Of a stretch of 64,000 bases of DNA, positions 1 to 10,232 are shown piece by piece. Under the pieces are notes generated by a model. The model worked only from the letters and a program-made list of their open reading frames with translations, had not been told where the DNA came from and did no database searches. How positions within the stretch are numbered: position 1 is the first letter of the stretch; the number at the start of each line of letters is the position of its first letter. Source of the DNA: Platanthera guangdongensis (Eukaryota; Streptophyta; Magnoliopsida; Asparagales; Orchidaceae); NCBI GenBank assembly GCA_039583875.1, contig CM077162.1, positions 65,841,259-65,905,258 of the forward strand. The letters are read 5' to 3'. A program made the position numbers and the translations under genes.

Positions 1-843
1 GCCCTCTCCACTCACCACATGGACAAGAAAAGGCTATGATTACAACCAAAACTCACACTTTGAGAACTTGGCGTAGAGCTTGTTTCTCCTCAGGGTGTGC
101 AACACTATCCGTAAATGGTTCGCATGATCTTCTTCAGACTGAGAGTACACCAAGATGTCATCAATGAAGACAATCACAAAATACAAGTACTCTCAAAATG
201 TTCAGTGCATTAAGTCCATAAACACCGAGGGCGCATTTGTTAGCCCAAACGACATTACCATGAACTCTCAATGACCGTAGTGTTTGCCAAACGCTGTCTT
301 GGGAATGTCACCTTCCCGAATCCTCAACTGGTAATAACCAGACTTCAAGTCTAGTTTAGAATAGACGTTTGATCTGACGAGCTGATCAAACATGTCATTA
401 ATTCGAGGTATTGGATACTTGTTCTTCTCCGTCAGCTTATTCAATTCGCGATAGTCGATGCACAACCGCAAGATACCGTCCTTCTTTTTCACAAAGATAA
501 CAGGTGTGCTCCAAGGTGACATATTGGGCATATATATCCCTGTTCCAATAACTCTTATAGTTGCACTTTGAGTTCCTCCATTTCCTTTGGCGCTACTCGA
601 TATGGTGAGCGGGCCACAAGTTTTGCACATGGAAACCAACTCAATCGAGAAATCAATCTCCTGCTGTGGTCGTAATACCGGAAGCTCCTTCAGACCATCA
701 GCATACTTCGAAACAATCAGAACATCACTCACACTGTCCTTTGGCTCAACAACCTCAATAAGCATGAAGAACAACTCCGCGTCTTTCCGAACAGCTTCGA
801 TGACTTGGAGAGCAGACATCAACGTCCTGCTCGATCCTCGCAT
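1..843 (-). pseudogene. Gypsy reverse transcriptase remnant (element A)
   Basis: Would copy element RNA into DNA. Reading down from 843, the end of the linker is followed by RT motifs: [42 protein letters not shown] and, past several stops, FGLTNAP, the catalytic FIDDILVYS and FSKCEFW. A TGA at about 268 follows the HYGH stretch, more stops lie near 195-205, and two more near 25-35, so no enzyme can be made. The catalytic Asp pair is still encoded. The 3' part is cut by the window edge. Confidence 0.85.
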
Positions 844-861
844 ACCAATGAATTTCGTCTC

Positions 862-1218
862 TCACTCGGTGCTCTGCCCCAGTGTGACTTCATTTGAATT
901 GTAATCTATATAGGCACGCTGCTCCGAGAGCCAGTCCATACCAAAGATCACATCAAATTCCGATATCGGCAGCACATATGCTTCCAATCCGAAATACTGA
1001 CTTCCTATCCGTACCTCTACAAAGCAAGACCTATCCGCATGCATCACACATCCGTTTCGTAATAACACCTTCACACAATCTGCCACCATACGAATCGACA
1101 CGCCGATCCGTGACATGAAATCCACAGATAGAAACGAATGCGAAGCACCCTTATCAAACAATGCTCTCACCGGATAGTCTTGAATCAGGACAAAGCCTAC
1201 GACAAACACATAATACAC
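862..1218 (-). pseudogene. Gypsy aspartic protease remnant (element A)
   Basis: Retroviral-type aspartic protease that would cut the Gag-Pol polyprotein. The active-site region reads ALFDKGASHSFLS; the family uses D-T/S-G, so Lys replaces the middle residue and activity is unlikely. The downstream signature DVIFGMDWL is present. It is followed closely by the RT reading frame and preceded by the Gag zinc knuckle. B's protease (41603-42229) is the closest match in the window. Confidence 0.75.
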
Positions 1219-1265
1219 AATCTACACAAAAGGTATTAAGTACCAAAAAGCAATAACAAAGTATC

Positions 1266-1771
1266 TTAACTCGTACCTGTGACAATATCACTTTGCTTGA
1301 TGGCCTCCTGTTGGACAAGATTATATACTCGGGGCTGCGCCTCGGATGCTGAGGATTCCACCACTGTCTTTCCCTTTTCCGCATAAGACGCTCCTGCCTT
1401 CTTCTCACATTTAGGCGGACCAATCTGACAGTTACGGGCTAGATGACCCACCTTACAACAAGTATAACAAGCACGAGGGTCTTTCCTAGAAGTTGCTCCA
1501 GAAGCAACACTCGAGGGATCCTGTGAAGAAGACTTGGACCTTTTACCCCATCTCTTGCGGTAGCCCGACTTTCCGGGTGCAGCGCTTTAAACTCGGGTTT
1601 TGTCACAGCCAAGTCCCTCTTGTCCTGAGCCCGCTGTATATCCTTCTCCAATGCACGAGTCATATCAACCAACGCTTGAAACCCCTGGTTCACTAAACTC
1701 GAGAGCAGGAATCTCAAACTCATCCCGTAACCCTTCGTAGAACCTATTGGTTTTACGCTTTTCATCAGCAA
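1266..1771 (-). pseudogene. Gag C-terminal part with CCHC zinc knuckle (element A)
   Basis: Overlapping frames encode the end of capsid (GYGMSLRFLLSSLVNQGFQ, shared with B) and, around 1430-1470, a nucleocapsid knuckle CYTCCKVGHLARNC (C-X2-C-X4-H-X4-C) followed by a basic stretch. At least one frameshift lies between the two parts. Nucleocapsid would bind genomic RNA. The coding series continues from the Gag N-terminal part at 1851-2378. Confidence 0.7.
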
Positions 1772-1850
1772 AGATCATTCCCGCATAGCATCCCAACATT
1801 GTAAACGCATGCAAGTAGGTATCAACACTACTTTCTCCCTGAGTTAGACG

Positions 1851-2378
1851 CTAGAATTCGTTCTCCATGGCTATACGCTGAGCAGATGGCAAATGCTTTG
1901 CCAAAAATAGTCTCGAAAACTCCTCAATCGAGACTTCTGTTAGTTGTTTGCCCACCAAGTGGTGCAGCTCTATCTCATCCCACCATAGCTGAGCCTCTCC
2001 TTCCAGCAAGAAGGTGGCCAAGGTGACTTTCGGTTCTTCCTCCGTCCTTATCGCCGTCAAAATCCTCTTGACGCGCGCAAGCCAATACTCTACCTGTGTT
2101 GGGGATCCCGCCCCCGTAAACGTAGGAGGATTGAAGCTCTTAAATTTCTTTAACTGCCATTCAGCTGCTCGAGGATCAACAATAGCCTCAACAGGATTTG
2201 GCCACAAACCATCCTGTTCTGGCACCACTGCAGGCTGCGTCTGACCAGTAGGATGTGCGTGCATCATAGAAAATAACGCCTCAGCAACTAAACGTACTGT
2301 CTCCGTAGAAAGAGTCAGTGTAGGCACCTCAGCTGGTGCCGCACTCTCATCAGAATGCTGGAGCTCAGACTGCCCCAC
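1851..2378 (-). pseudogene. Gag N-terminal/capsid part (element A)
   Basis: 175 codons from MGQSELQ. The middle matches the plant gypsy Gag (retrotransposon gag) pattern: FKSFNPPTFTGAG, VEYWLARVKRILT, ATFLLEGEAQLWWDE and SRLFLAKHLPSAQ. It would form the virus-like particle shell. The ATG lies about 220 bases after the LTR/primer-site junction at 2610, a normal leader. A stop ends this part before the capsid C-terminus, so Gag is broken. B's 42948-43232 is the nearest relative. Confidence 0.8.
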
Positions 2379-2598
2379 ACCACTTCGCGTTACCTATACG
2401 TGTAAAAGACGCACTTTAATGACTTGGAAAAAGCAACAACAACAGTATATGAACGTGCAAGTTCCTCAAACAAGTTTATATACATCCCTTAGTGGAGATT
2501 CTTGAGTACATTTATGTTATAACGGGTCGCACGTACACGTGCTCGCCACCCCTCAAAAGAATTCGACCACGAATTCGAAGGAGGAAAATCAAGACAAG

Positions 2599-2607
2599 CT
2601 GATACTA
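2599..2607 (-). other. Degenerate primer-binding site (element A)
   Basis: Just inside the LTR end the minus strand reads TAGTATCAG, one mismatch from TGGTATCAG, the complement of the 3' end of initiator tRNA-Met. Position next to the LTR end (TTACA) supports it. Confidence 0.6.
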
Positions 2608-2610
2608 ACT

Positions 2611-4446
2611 TGTAACACCTCCGTCTGTCATATGAAATATAACAGAAGTTCCGGCCGGGACCCCACACCATATTCCACAGACAGTCAGGGACATTACTTA
2701 TGAATATCAAAACCAATATATGCATCTTAACTCAGAGCATTCTAGCGAAAGCATTAGGGGTTAAATTTGAACTTAGCTATCATGAATGTCCACTATATAT
2801 AAATAACCACATTTATATATCTCCAAGGAATGTTTATAATATACACAAAAATGTTTGGCCTTAAGGCCTTATAAGTTTTCTTCATACGTGTGGATTACAT
2901 ACATCGGCACGCAGGCCAGCCACACATGAAAATCACAAAATATTTCATTCTTGGGCCGTCGAGGGCCAGCATAGCAGCAACAACATCAACAACAACAAGG
3001 ACTTCAGCACATTGTTTTCCACTCTGCTCTCATGCACCTGGACGGGAACAAACCACCGTAATGGTGGCAAACAAAGCAACAATCAGCATTCAACTGACCA
3101 ATTTATAATGACCCTACCCCTTACCCGGGGCAGCAACATTCCTTCCCTGCAAGCATAGCATTTTCAAAACAGATATATCACAAGAACGTGCACTCACACA
3201 CAGTTCAACATATCACAAACGAATTCCTCAGCGGCCAAACGTTCCGTGCAATCAGTGCACATATTCAGTATGCCGAAGTGTCAGGCCCCACCACCGTTTC
3301 CAACGGCAACATTGAGCATTGCGCTCTAAGTCCCACATCCAGAGACTTTAGTCTTAATGGCACACATGCCTAAGACTCTCATTATGTGTTATAATAAATG
3401 AGCAATAACCCGGGCAACTCAAGTTGACAACTATAACGCGGAGATAGGTCAGCCCTACCCGTTGCTCAAATTGCCATAACTAACGCGGGTCGGATTCTCC
3501 CTTATCCATTCAACATGAAGCCTTTTAAGAGCTCATAGCTCACAATAACCACACTGTCCACCAAGGACTGCTTCACAATCATAGGTTAGCTTGGAGACAT
3601 CGCCAGTGATAGTCACTATCACCCGAAGTTAGCGACATAACTCTCTTTCTTATGTAGGGGAGACCGTGATACGTGCTCGACTATGCTAACGGAAACTATA
3701 GTCACAAAACATACAAGTAAGATGGGAGGGCTCCGACCAAAAGCGAGCGAAAAGGGGTCGGGTTGGCTCCCAAATCTGAATGAGAAAAGTGCCGGACTAG
3801 ATACAACGTCCTTAAGACCTACCTCTCCAACAAGCACACAACTCACCGTAAGCCGGACTTGATACAACGTCCTTAAGACCTACCTCTCTAACAAGCACAC
3901 AACTCACTGCACCTACACAAGCACCTATTTTATCAACTTGAGCCATTTCAAACGCAGAAATAATTTATTTCGGAACAGCGACAAACTTCAAATGGTGGTT
4001 GAGTTCTAGTTGAGATTAATTCCCTTGTTAACACAAAGTGTACAGATCTTGGAAAGCAAGTCAAGGCTAGGCCAAGTCTCGCTCCCGCAACGGATCTTCC
4101 CGATCTAGAATACAAGAGATTTAATAGCAATGAAGTCGAATCAGATTATGCAAGCGATGTATTTAAAAACCATGGAAAATACGGTTCACAAAACCTCCAC
4201 AAACTTAAAGCAAGAATCACTAAGAGAGGAATAGATTACCCAACCAAGAACATCAATCACACAAGATAAGGTGGGAGATTCACTCTCTCCACGGAACCAC
4301 CGACTTCACACCGAATGGTTCTGCAACCTTCTTCCTTGGAGTCACACCCAAGGAAGCCACGCCGGAGTCGCATCGATCGGGATGGAGGTAGCAAGGGGAG
4401 GCTTCACACTAGGGAGGGGGGGGGGGGCTGCGGCAAGGGGAACACC
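2611..4446 (-). repeat. 5' LTR of element A (U5/R side, interrupted at 4446)
   Basis: Starts TGTAACACC on the plus strand. The first ~600 bases align with the B 5' LTR at 43670-44208, including the stretches around CATGAATGTCCACT and GGCAAACAAA. There is no coding potential beyond short chance ORFs. A TTTAAATA stretch near 4155 on the minus strand is a weak TATA candidate. The left limit is firm; the right limit is where I's ORF3 similarity starts. Confidence 0.7.
3791..3911. repeat. Two-copy 61-bp tandem repeat in LTR A
   Basis: Two near-identical units begin GCCGGACTAGATAC (3791) and GCCGGACTTGATAC (3852), differing at only a few positions. Probably a local duplication inside the LTR. Confidence 0.85.
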
Positions 4447-5631
4447 TCTAGAGGTTGCTAAGCCATATTTGGCTATTGTCCAGTATACCTCTCCAGCTAG
4501 TCCAGCAGTTTCGAAGCAACTTTGTGACACCTTTGCTGCTCCTACTGCTGTTCCATCTCCTGTGCCTATTTCAGAAATCTGCCCTGTCCCAGACTTTGTC
4601 ATGGATGATTCTCCCATGCCTGATCTGGATGAGCTCATTCTGGCAGACATTGAAGAAGAGAACAAGGCAGCAGCTGCAAGCTCTGTCTCTACTGCTGTTG
4701 AACCCTCACCCACTGAACCTTCTATCCCCCTCAAGAAAAACCTCTTATCATTCCTGATGCCACTCTGAGGAAGTTGAATGCTCTGTATGATAACCCTCAG
4801 AGTTCAGATTCTGATGATGATGATGATGAATCAGATGATGAGGCTGCTAAAAAGAAAAAGAAGTTGCTCTCTAAGAAAAGGAAGGCTCCTCCTCCTGCTC
4901 CCAAGCCTAATCCCACTGCAAACACTCCATATTATATTCTGCACAATGTTGCTCCTTACAAAAGGATGCCTGCATGGATGTGGCTATCAAAGAACCAGCA
5001 AAAAGAGAGGAAGAGGAGTAGGAGATACTCTCCTCCCCCAGTTCATAGATACAGAAAGGATCCTCCTCCTCCTCCTCCTGCAGCAGGTGCCTCTAGCTCT
5101 GGCTCTCATAGATCTGCTCCTATTCAAACTTATCAGAGACAAACAGGGAGATCCTCTGGTGGTAGTCAGCCAAGTCCACCATCTTCAGGCAGACAACACC
5201 ATCAACAACAACAGCAGCAGCACCAGGGATCTAAGGAACATGAAGCTGAAAGGCCCTATTCTCCTCCTGAAGATCCAGAAACAGCCAACACAGCCAGAAT
5301 GACAAGGTTCCAAGAGATCATTGGCTTATCTCTAATCAACAAAGCTAAAGCTGAAGGCAAGGACACAACAGGCTTAACTACTATGTCTCAGTACAGGAGA
5401 GATGAGCTAAAGAGATTTGGGAAAGCAAACAAGTTACTCAATGTTGATGAGTACATGCATCTTCACCCAGAAGCAGTTGTCCCCAGAGCCACTTCACTAA
5501 ACATCATAGGGGCAGCTGACATGACTATGACCAAGGCTCAAGCTTCAGATCCCAATAGGGAAATCATTTTCAAGAAGCCAGGAGATAAAACACCAGAAGT
5601 CAAGCCAAAACAGAAGAAGACAGAGAAGTAA
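4447..5631 (+). pseudogene. ORF3 C-terminal fragment (element I)
   Basis: Extra protein encoded downstream of pol; function unknown. 4447-4735 matches D around 57880-58110 (KPYLA.V.YTSP.SPAV.KQLCD), then a one-base frameshift near 4735 moves the frame to that of 4774-5631. The rest is low-complexity: an acidic DDDDDESDDE run, basic KKKKKLLSKKRK, Pro-rich PPPPPPAAG, a Gln-rich QQQQQQ stretch, then a better conserved tail (TARMTRFQEIIGLSLINKAK, KPGDK) ending at TAA 5629-5631. The mixture of acidic, basic and disordered segments suggests an RNA- or chromatin-associated protein, but this is only inference. No membrane span seen. Confidence 0.75.
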
Positions 5632-5812
5632 TGTTTTGTGGTTATTTCATTTCTGCTTCTATTTCAGACTGTTTCTTGCATTAAAACAAAGCCTGTATGT
5701 GTATATATATATATCTGATGCATGTGTTGTAAATTCTCTGCCAGATATATCTCTTAATTTTGCTTTGTTTTTCTGTTTGTTCTTTGCTTGGAGTCTCTGT
5801 TAGTGACCTCAC
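5632..5812 (+). other. 3' untranslated segment between ORF3 and polypurine tract (element I)
   Basis: Non-coding, T-rich, with a short TA microsatellite near 5702-5714. The matching stretch in D is 56695-56856. No other signal seen. Confidence 0.6.
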
Positions 5813-5828
5813 CCAAATAGGGGGAGAT
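5813..5828 (+). other. Polypurine tract (element I)
   Basis: AAATAGGGGGAGATT immediately precedes the LTR start TGTTGG. Same sequence and position before the 3' LTRs of D, E and G; it primes plus-strand DNA synthesis. Confidence 0.85.
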
Positions 5829-6015
5829 TGTTGGATTCCTAGTTGATTTGGGCTAGGTTCACTGACTTAGGATGTGACCCATCATGTATAGTCTGGGTCA
5901 AGTTTTTGTCTTAGAGTCTAGGATAGTCCTCTTTCACAACTTCAGATGGACCAGCCTACTTCAAGACCATCAGGAACTCCAGATCTATCAGTTTTTCAGA
6001 CTAAGTGAAATGAGT

Positions 6016-6715
6016 TCGACGTTCGTCGAACTCAGCTCGACGAAGGGAGCTCTGCGCTCGACGATCGTGAGAGAATTCGCAGTGCTGAGCTCGACGAACT
6101 TTGTTCTTTGCTCGATGAACACCAGATTCTACTTCAAGCATTCTCAGGACTACTTCAGAATTTCTCTAAGTCCAGCTTCATGCTTCGGTTGACGAATTAT
6201 ATTCTGAGCTCGACGAACTTGGACCTCAAGTTCACAGCTTCTCAGGTCGACGAGTGCTAATTTCTACTCGACGATTTTTGTACTCAGAGAATCTGTGTCG
6301 ACACTCAGGATTTCAGTCGACACCAGACAATTTGTGTCGACACCAGGATTTCAGTCGACACCAGCTTATGTCGACACCAGAGGATTTGTGTCGACACCAA
6401 GATCAATCTGTCGACACCAGAGGATTTGTGTCGACACCAAGATCAATCTGTCGACACCATTTTGTGTCGACACAGCATTTCAGCAGATGCAGAGTATTTC
6501 ATCCAAGTCCAGAACTTTTCTCAGGTCGACGAATTTGGTTCTCAGCTCGACGAATTTAGTTCTCTGCTCAATGAATAATGTTTGTCTGATATTGAAGATT
6601 GTTTGCTCAACGAATGAAGACTGTCAGCTCGATGAACTCAGCTTAGCTCGACGAACTCAGGCTCAGCTTGACGAATTCAAAACTCAGTTCGACGAATTCT
6701 ATTCTTCGGTCGACG
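6016..6715. promoter_or_regulatory. Composite palindrome array in U3 of LTR I
   Basis: Two motif types are interleaved. The outer parts (6016-6280 and 6525-6715) hold many CTCGACGAA / TTCGTCGA copies, often as inverted pairs (CGACG TT CGTCG). The middle (6295-6475) holds about ten GTGTCGACACC copies spaced about 17-25 bases, the motif of element G. Short chance ORFs rich in VDTR/CRH are by-products. The D LTR has the same composite layout. Confidence 0.85.
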
Positions 6716-6934
6716 ATTCCAGACTAGGTCTTCTTCCGTTCCCGTCTCATTCCATGGCGCCGATTCCTGGACAATTAATGGCGGTTCTTCACAGTATACT
6801 ACCGTTAGGATGCGCAGTTAATCCTGGATTATTACATGCCATTTTCCCATGGAAACAGTTGGGGAAATAATTAATTGCTGCTTCCTTTCAGGCCGTCTGC
6901 CATTACTGCTCGATATTCAAAATTCGAATGTGTT

Positions 6935-6942
6935 CTTATAAG
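6935..6942 (+). promoter_or_regulatory. TATA-like box of LTR I
   Basis: CTTATAAG about 220 bases after the palindrome array, in the usual position relative to the LTR start. The corresponding site in D is eroded. Confidence 0.5.
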
Positions 6943-7354
6943 ACAGAGACATATACAGAAACAAGAAGCAATACAGATAGACACAACAACAAAAAAAAAG
7001 GCATAGACAGTGATTTAGACAACACAAGAAAAAGGATTTCATTCTTAGCCCAGAGAGAAACTGATCTAGAAGAAGAAGAAGAAGAAGAACACTACATCAA
7101 TATCAAGAGTCTTCTTCATCTGCTTTTACTCAGGATAACTTCAAAAACAATACATTCATATCAGTTGCAAGAAGTTCCTGAAGACTTTCTCTGGACCAGG
7201 AAATCTTGGTCTTTGAAGACCTATCACCCTGAAGCAGTGCTCCAGCATACTTCCTGATTCATTCTACATCTCAGGGGGAGCAAAGCTGCTAAACAACAAT
7301 CCACAAGTCTTCTCATTGACTTGATAAAGAGAAGACCTCATCACCCTTTCACTC

Positions 7355-7530
7355 CACCTTTGTACAGGGTTTTAATTCCCTTCAAAATTATTCTGGTTGC
7401 AAGTATCCCACCAAAAGACTTGAGGGTTTGGTTTTTGGGAACCTGATCAAAACCCCATTGGTGCCAGGACACCTGATCAACCCCTTCCCGCAGTGAATTC
7501 CTACCAGGGTGGTAGAAGAGTGGACTACCC
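7355..7530 (+). other. Structured leader segment in LTR I
   Basis: Short stem-loops visible by eye: AGGG..CCCT, GGTT..AACC, GGTG..CACC and CTACC..GGTAG, two of them followed by TGATCAA. It lies in the part of the LTR that is transcribed into the 5' leader. Less regular than in E, F, G and X. Confidence 0.45.
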
Positions 7531-7766
7531 AGATTTGGGGAACCACTATAAAATTCTTGTGTCATCTGGTTGTTTTCTTTTCCTTTTGTTTTCTGACCTT
7601 GCTCTGTGAATGTGCTGTGATTGGTTATTTGTTGCATCTTGGTTTATTGTATTTGCTTCCCTGCACACACACACCTAAAATACAATAGCAGTTGTAAAAG
7701 TTTTTAAAATCACCATATACTCTATTCACCCCCCTCTAGAGTATATCAGATCTAGCTGCACTTTCA

Positions 7767-7993
7767 AAAACTATAGAATTATTTTCCCCAAAAATTCCCA
7801 TGTTTGGGGAGGGCCTAGATATGCCTAATTAAGCCACATGCCCAAAATGTCAGTCGATTTGGACTTAGGGTTTGGGCAGGGCACTCATTTTATTGTCTGA
7901 CCTACCCTAGGACCAACCCTAGGTAAATGGCTCTATAGGGAACTGGCCCAAAACGTCCCCCTTTGCTCCTTTGAGTTTCGGGGCGTGACAGGC
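7767..7993 (-). repeat. Gypsy LTR tip, probably the U3 start of element A's 5' LTR
   Basis: On the minus strand it begins TGTCACGCCCCGAAACTC at 7993, much like B's 3' LTR start (TGTAATGCCCTAAAACTC). It abuts the end of element I. With 2611-4446 it would make an LTR of about 2.06 kb, split by I. No genes. Confidence 0.5.
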
Positions 7994-8322
7994 AGTAGTC
8001 GTAACCAAAAATTATGTGTAATATATCAAATTGAAGGTAAATTCAAGACCTACAATCTTCATGTTGAGAACATTTTATGCAAAAGGCTGTAAGAGCCCTA
8101 ATTATTGGCATGAAAAAAGTCAGTTAAAAAGAGCAGAAAATAGCACTATTCATGTGATAAAATAATTCCAGGATTAAAATTAATGCATGGCACGAATCTT
8201 GAAGCCATCGGACGGCAGCTGCTTTTCTTCTCCAAATCGCCTGGAATTCAGCCCGAACTTCACAGGGGCTTTCCCGGCGGCTACCGGTGGCGCCTCCACC
8301 GGCAAACTTCACCTCCCCCCTC

Positions 8323-8420
8323 ACGGTGGTGGGGGCAACCTTTTGCCGGCGGCTAGGGCGGAGGGAGGTGGCGGCAACCTTTTGCCGGCGGCTAGGGCGG
8401 CGGGAGGTGGCGGCGCCACC
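8323..8420. repeat. Two-copy ~48-bp GC-rich tandem repeat
   Basis: Two adjacent units share GGCAACCTTTTGCCGGCGG and the following CTAGGGCGG; GGCAA..TTGCC could fold as a small stem. It lies in the presumed leader of LTR H. Confidence 0.8.
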
Positions 8421-8902
8421 TCACTCGAGAGCTTGCAAAAACTATATTAATGGCGTAATGAAGAACTGGGTTCGGGCTCATTCGAGCCCGAACCTTACCC
8501 TAAACATTCCTAAGATCTAGGCATGAAGAGAGAGGTGAGGGAGGACCTTCCCGGCGGCCTTGCGACGTGAGGAGCGGCGGAGAACCATTGTGGCGGCGGC
8601 GGCACTTATCCTTCAGTTTCATGGCTCCAGCTCGGGTTTCAGCTCCAAGGTTCGGTTTCTCTCTCTCTCTGCTGCTCTCCTTGTCCTGAGGGTGTTGAAG
8701 TGAAGGGGAAAAAGGGGAGATGAAGTATAGGGGGGGGGGTGATAATTCTTAAGTGAGAGGTGGCGGGCTAGCCTTGTTCTTGTCACCATGCATGCATGGG
8801 TGGGCCCCACACCATCCACCTCCTCCTCAATGACTCCAAGGGTCGGCCAGCCCAAGTGGGGGCTGATGGCATGGGTCCAAGTGGCTCATTCCACTAAACA
8901 CC

Positions 8903-8912
8903 CTTAAATATA
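8903..8912 (-). promoter_or_regulatory. TATA-like box of LTR H
   Basis: TATATTTAAG on the minus strand, about 130 bases downstream of the TTGAC repeat array and followed by a pyrimidine/purine-rich tract. Same relative placement as in the other LTRs. Confidence 0.5.
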
Positions 8913-9039
8913 CCCCTTTCTCTCTCCTAATTATTCTTCACTTTGAGATTCCCTCTCTATCCTAGTCACTAAGTTTGCTAGTCAACCCTCTAGTCTATTG
9001 GCAGTCCAGAGGTCCATTTCACCCCTCAAAGTAAGGTTA

Positions 9040-9700
9040 GCCCAAGTGAATTGGGCTTGAGCTTGAGTTTGCCCATTTGGGCTAGCTTGACCCAAACCTA
9101 TGCTAGGGTTGACTTAGGTCAATTTAGTCTTGAGGTTGGCCCAAATGTGTCCTTAGTGACCCATTGGCCTCCCCTAAGGCCTTGGTAGGGTTGTATTGGC
9201 CCTTTGGAGGTCACTTGACCCTTAAGCAGGGTACCTTGAGCACTTTAGGGCTAGAGTTGACTTTGGTCAACTTAGCCTTTTTGGTTGGCCCCAATGGGTC
9301 CTTGGTGTCCCATTGGATTCTCACTAGGGTAATGAAGGTAAGTGTGGGGTACACTTGGCTAAGGGAACTTCAATTGGCCCTTGTGCAGGTCAGTTTGGCC
9401 CATTGTAGGTTAGGTTGACCCATTTAGGGTTAAAGTTGACTTTGGTCAACTTAGCCTCTTGGGTGGACCCAAATGGGTCCTAGGTGACCCATTGACCTCA
9501 CCCTAGGGTTAGGTGGGCTTGGGTGGGGTCCACTTGGATTGGGGATGGTCAATTGACCCTATGTAGGTTAGTTTGACCCATTTTGTGTTAGGGTTGACTT
9601 GGGTCAACTTAACCCTTTTGACTGCCCTCCATGGGTCCTTAGCGCTCTAATGGATCTTACAATGGGTTGATGAGACCATGGTGGGGTCTTGAAGTCTTGG
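9040..9700. promoter_or_regulatory. Diverged tandem array with TTGAC..GTCAA palindromes (LTR H)
   Basis: Four diverged units of about 150-180 bp; each carries TTGACTTTGGTCAA or a variant near 9109, 9257, 9436 and 9594, plus several single TTGACC/GGTCAA sites. TTGAC is the core of the W-box bound by WRKY factors (known); whether they act here is unknown. Confidence 0.7.
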
Positions 9701-9907
9701 TGAAGCCCCATGGTTATCTTAAACTAAGGTTCAGTAATTTACTATTTGCAGACCATAGTGGTCTCACCCACATTCTTAGGTTTTCTTAGTCTTCTTGGGC
9801 TTCCTAGGGTTTGGTCATGACCTAGTCATGGCCAAAACTACTCTTAGGGGTCTAGTTGGAAATGAGATGTTACATTATTCTCCCAGAAATTATTCTAAGT
9901 CCTTGAC

Positions 9908-10087
9908 TCGAGTATGCCCTCTTCCTCTCGAGTAGTTAAACTCCACATCTCGAGTAACTATATTAGCACTCGAGTAAGTCTCTTTATACTCGAGTAGCTA
10001 CTCATCATTTCTGGATTTTCTCTAAGTCATCTACCCAAGTTGTTCTCTTATATTCACTTGTGTAATCTTATATAGTACTCGAGTAGG
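9908..10087. promoter_or_regulatory. ACTCGAGT palindrome array (LTR X)
   Basis: About seven ACTCGAGTA-type copies (some degenerate) at irregular 20-35-base spacing in the U3 part, upstream of the TATA box that lies at 23469 beyond the G insertion. Confidence 0.8.
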
Positions 10088-10187
10088 TAAACATTCACTA
10101 AAGTATTTCAGTCATCCTTTTCAGAAAAATCGTTAAGTCCAAATTTGACAGAAATTTCAAAAGCCTTGACATGATTGGTCCACGTGT

Positions 10188-10192
10188 CTGTC
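10188..10192. other. Target-site duplication, left copy (element G)
   Basis: CTGTC immediately before the LTR start TGAAAG; identical to 23435-23439. Confidence 0.93.
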
Positions 10193-10220
10193 TGAAAGAT
10201 ATGGTACCTACACACCTAGA

Positions 10221-10232
10221 GGGGGGGGGGGG
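10221..10232. repeat. Poly-G run in U5 of 3' LTR G
   Basis: 12 G in the plus strand within CACCTAGA-Gn-TGAATAGG; the other LTR has 13. The same context occurs in D, F and I. Confidence 0.9.

Larger units (their letters stand above)
1..4446 (-). mobile_element. Element A: Ty3/gypsy retrotransposon, partial and degenerate
   Basis: On the minus strand gag, protease and reverse transcriptase follow one another, preceded by a degenerate tRNA-Met primer site and the end of a 5' LTR. RNase H and integrase would lie left of position 1. Stops and frameshifts occur throughout. The LTR ends where copia element I begins. The 7767-7993 block on the far side of I starts TGTCACGCCC on the minus strand, like the start of B's LTR, so A's 5' LTR was probably split by I (inference). 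Gag and LTR resemble element B. Confidence 0.85.
4447..7766 (+). mobile_element. Element I: 5'-truncated Ty1/copia (D family), plus strand
   Basis: Keeps only the C-terminal part of ORF3, the polypurine tract and a full 3' LTR of 1938 bp. ORF3 and LTR match element D (minus strand, 54738-59651), whose LTR is 1940 bp. Gag, pol and the 5' LTR are absent: the element starts abruptly at ORF3 codons similar to D's KPYLAMVPYTSPTSPAV. It lies in A's LTR sequence, so the missing 5' part was probably lost by deletion. Confidence 0.85.
5829..7766 (+). repeat. 3' LTR of element I
   Basis: Runs from TGTTGGATTC to CACTTTCA (TG..CA ends), 1938 bp, same family as the D LTR at 54738-56677. In order: U3 with palindrome array (6016-6715), TATA-like box (6935-6942), leader, structured U5 segment (about 7355-7530), and the conserved ATTCACCCCCCTCTAGAG near the end. 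Confidence 0.88.
7994..9874 (-). repeat. Gypsy-type LTR H
   Basis: Minus-strand start TGTAACATCTC at 9874, preceded by purine-rich GGGAGAATAA. Inside, in transcription order: a diverged tandem array (9040-9700), a TATA-like box (8903-8912) and a GC-rich leader. No internal region remains; it abuts LTR X. The lower boundary is not firm. No protein-coding gene is seen; the ORF at 8187-8450 is a GC-rich chance frame. Confidence 0.5.
9885..10192 (+). repeat. LTR X, left part (copia, E-like), interrupted by G
   Basis: Aligns in plus orientation with the reverse complement of the E LTR (for example CAGAAATTATTCTAAGT, GATTGGTCC). Its true 5' end is missing; it abuts LTR H near 9875-9885. It continues at 23440 after element G. 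Confidence 0.75.

Noticed and set aside
2489..2725. ORFs around 2489-2725 and 43566-43790 with similar peptides as a conserved gene
   Set aside because: The similarity is the shared U5 end of related gypsy LTRs in antisense reading, not a protein.
8187..8450. Possible small host gene (GC-rich ORF with signal-like start)
   Set aside because: Encoded by a tandem GC-rich repeat in the presumed leader of LTR H; overlapping ORFs in other frames are as long.
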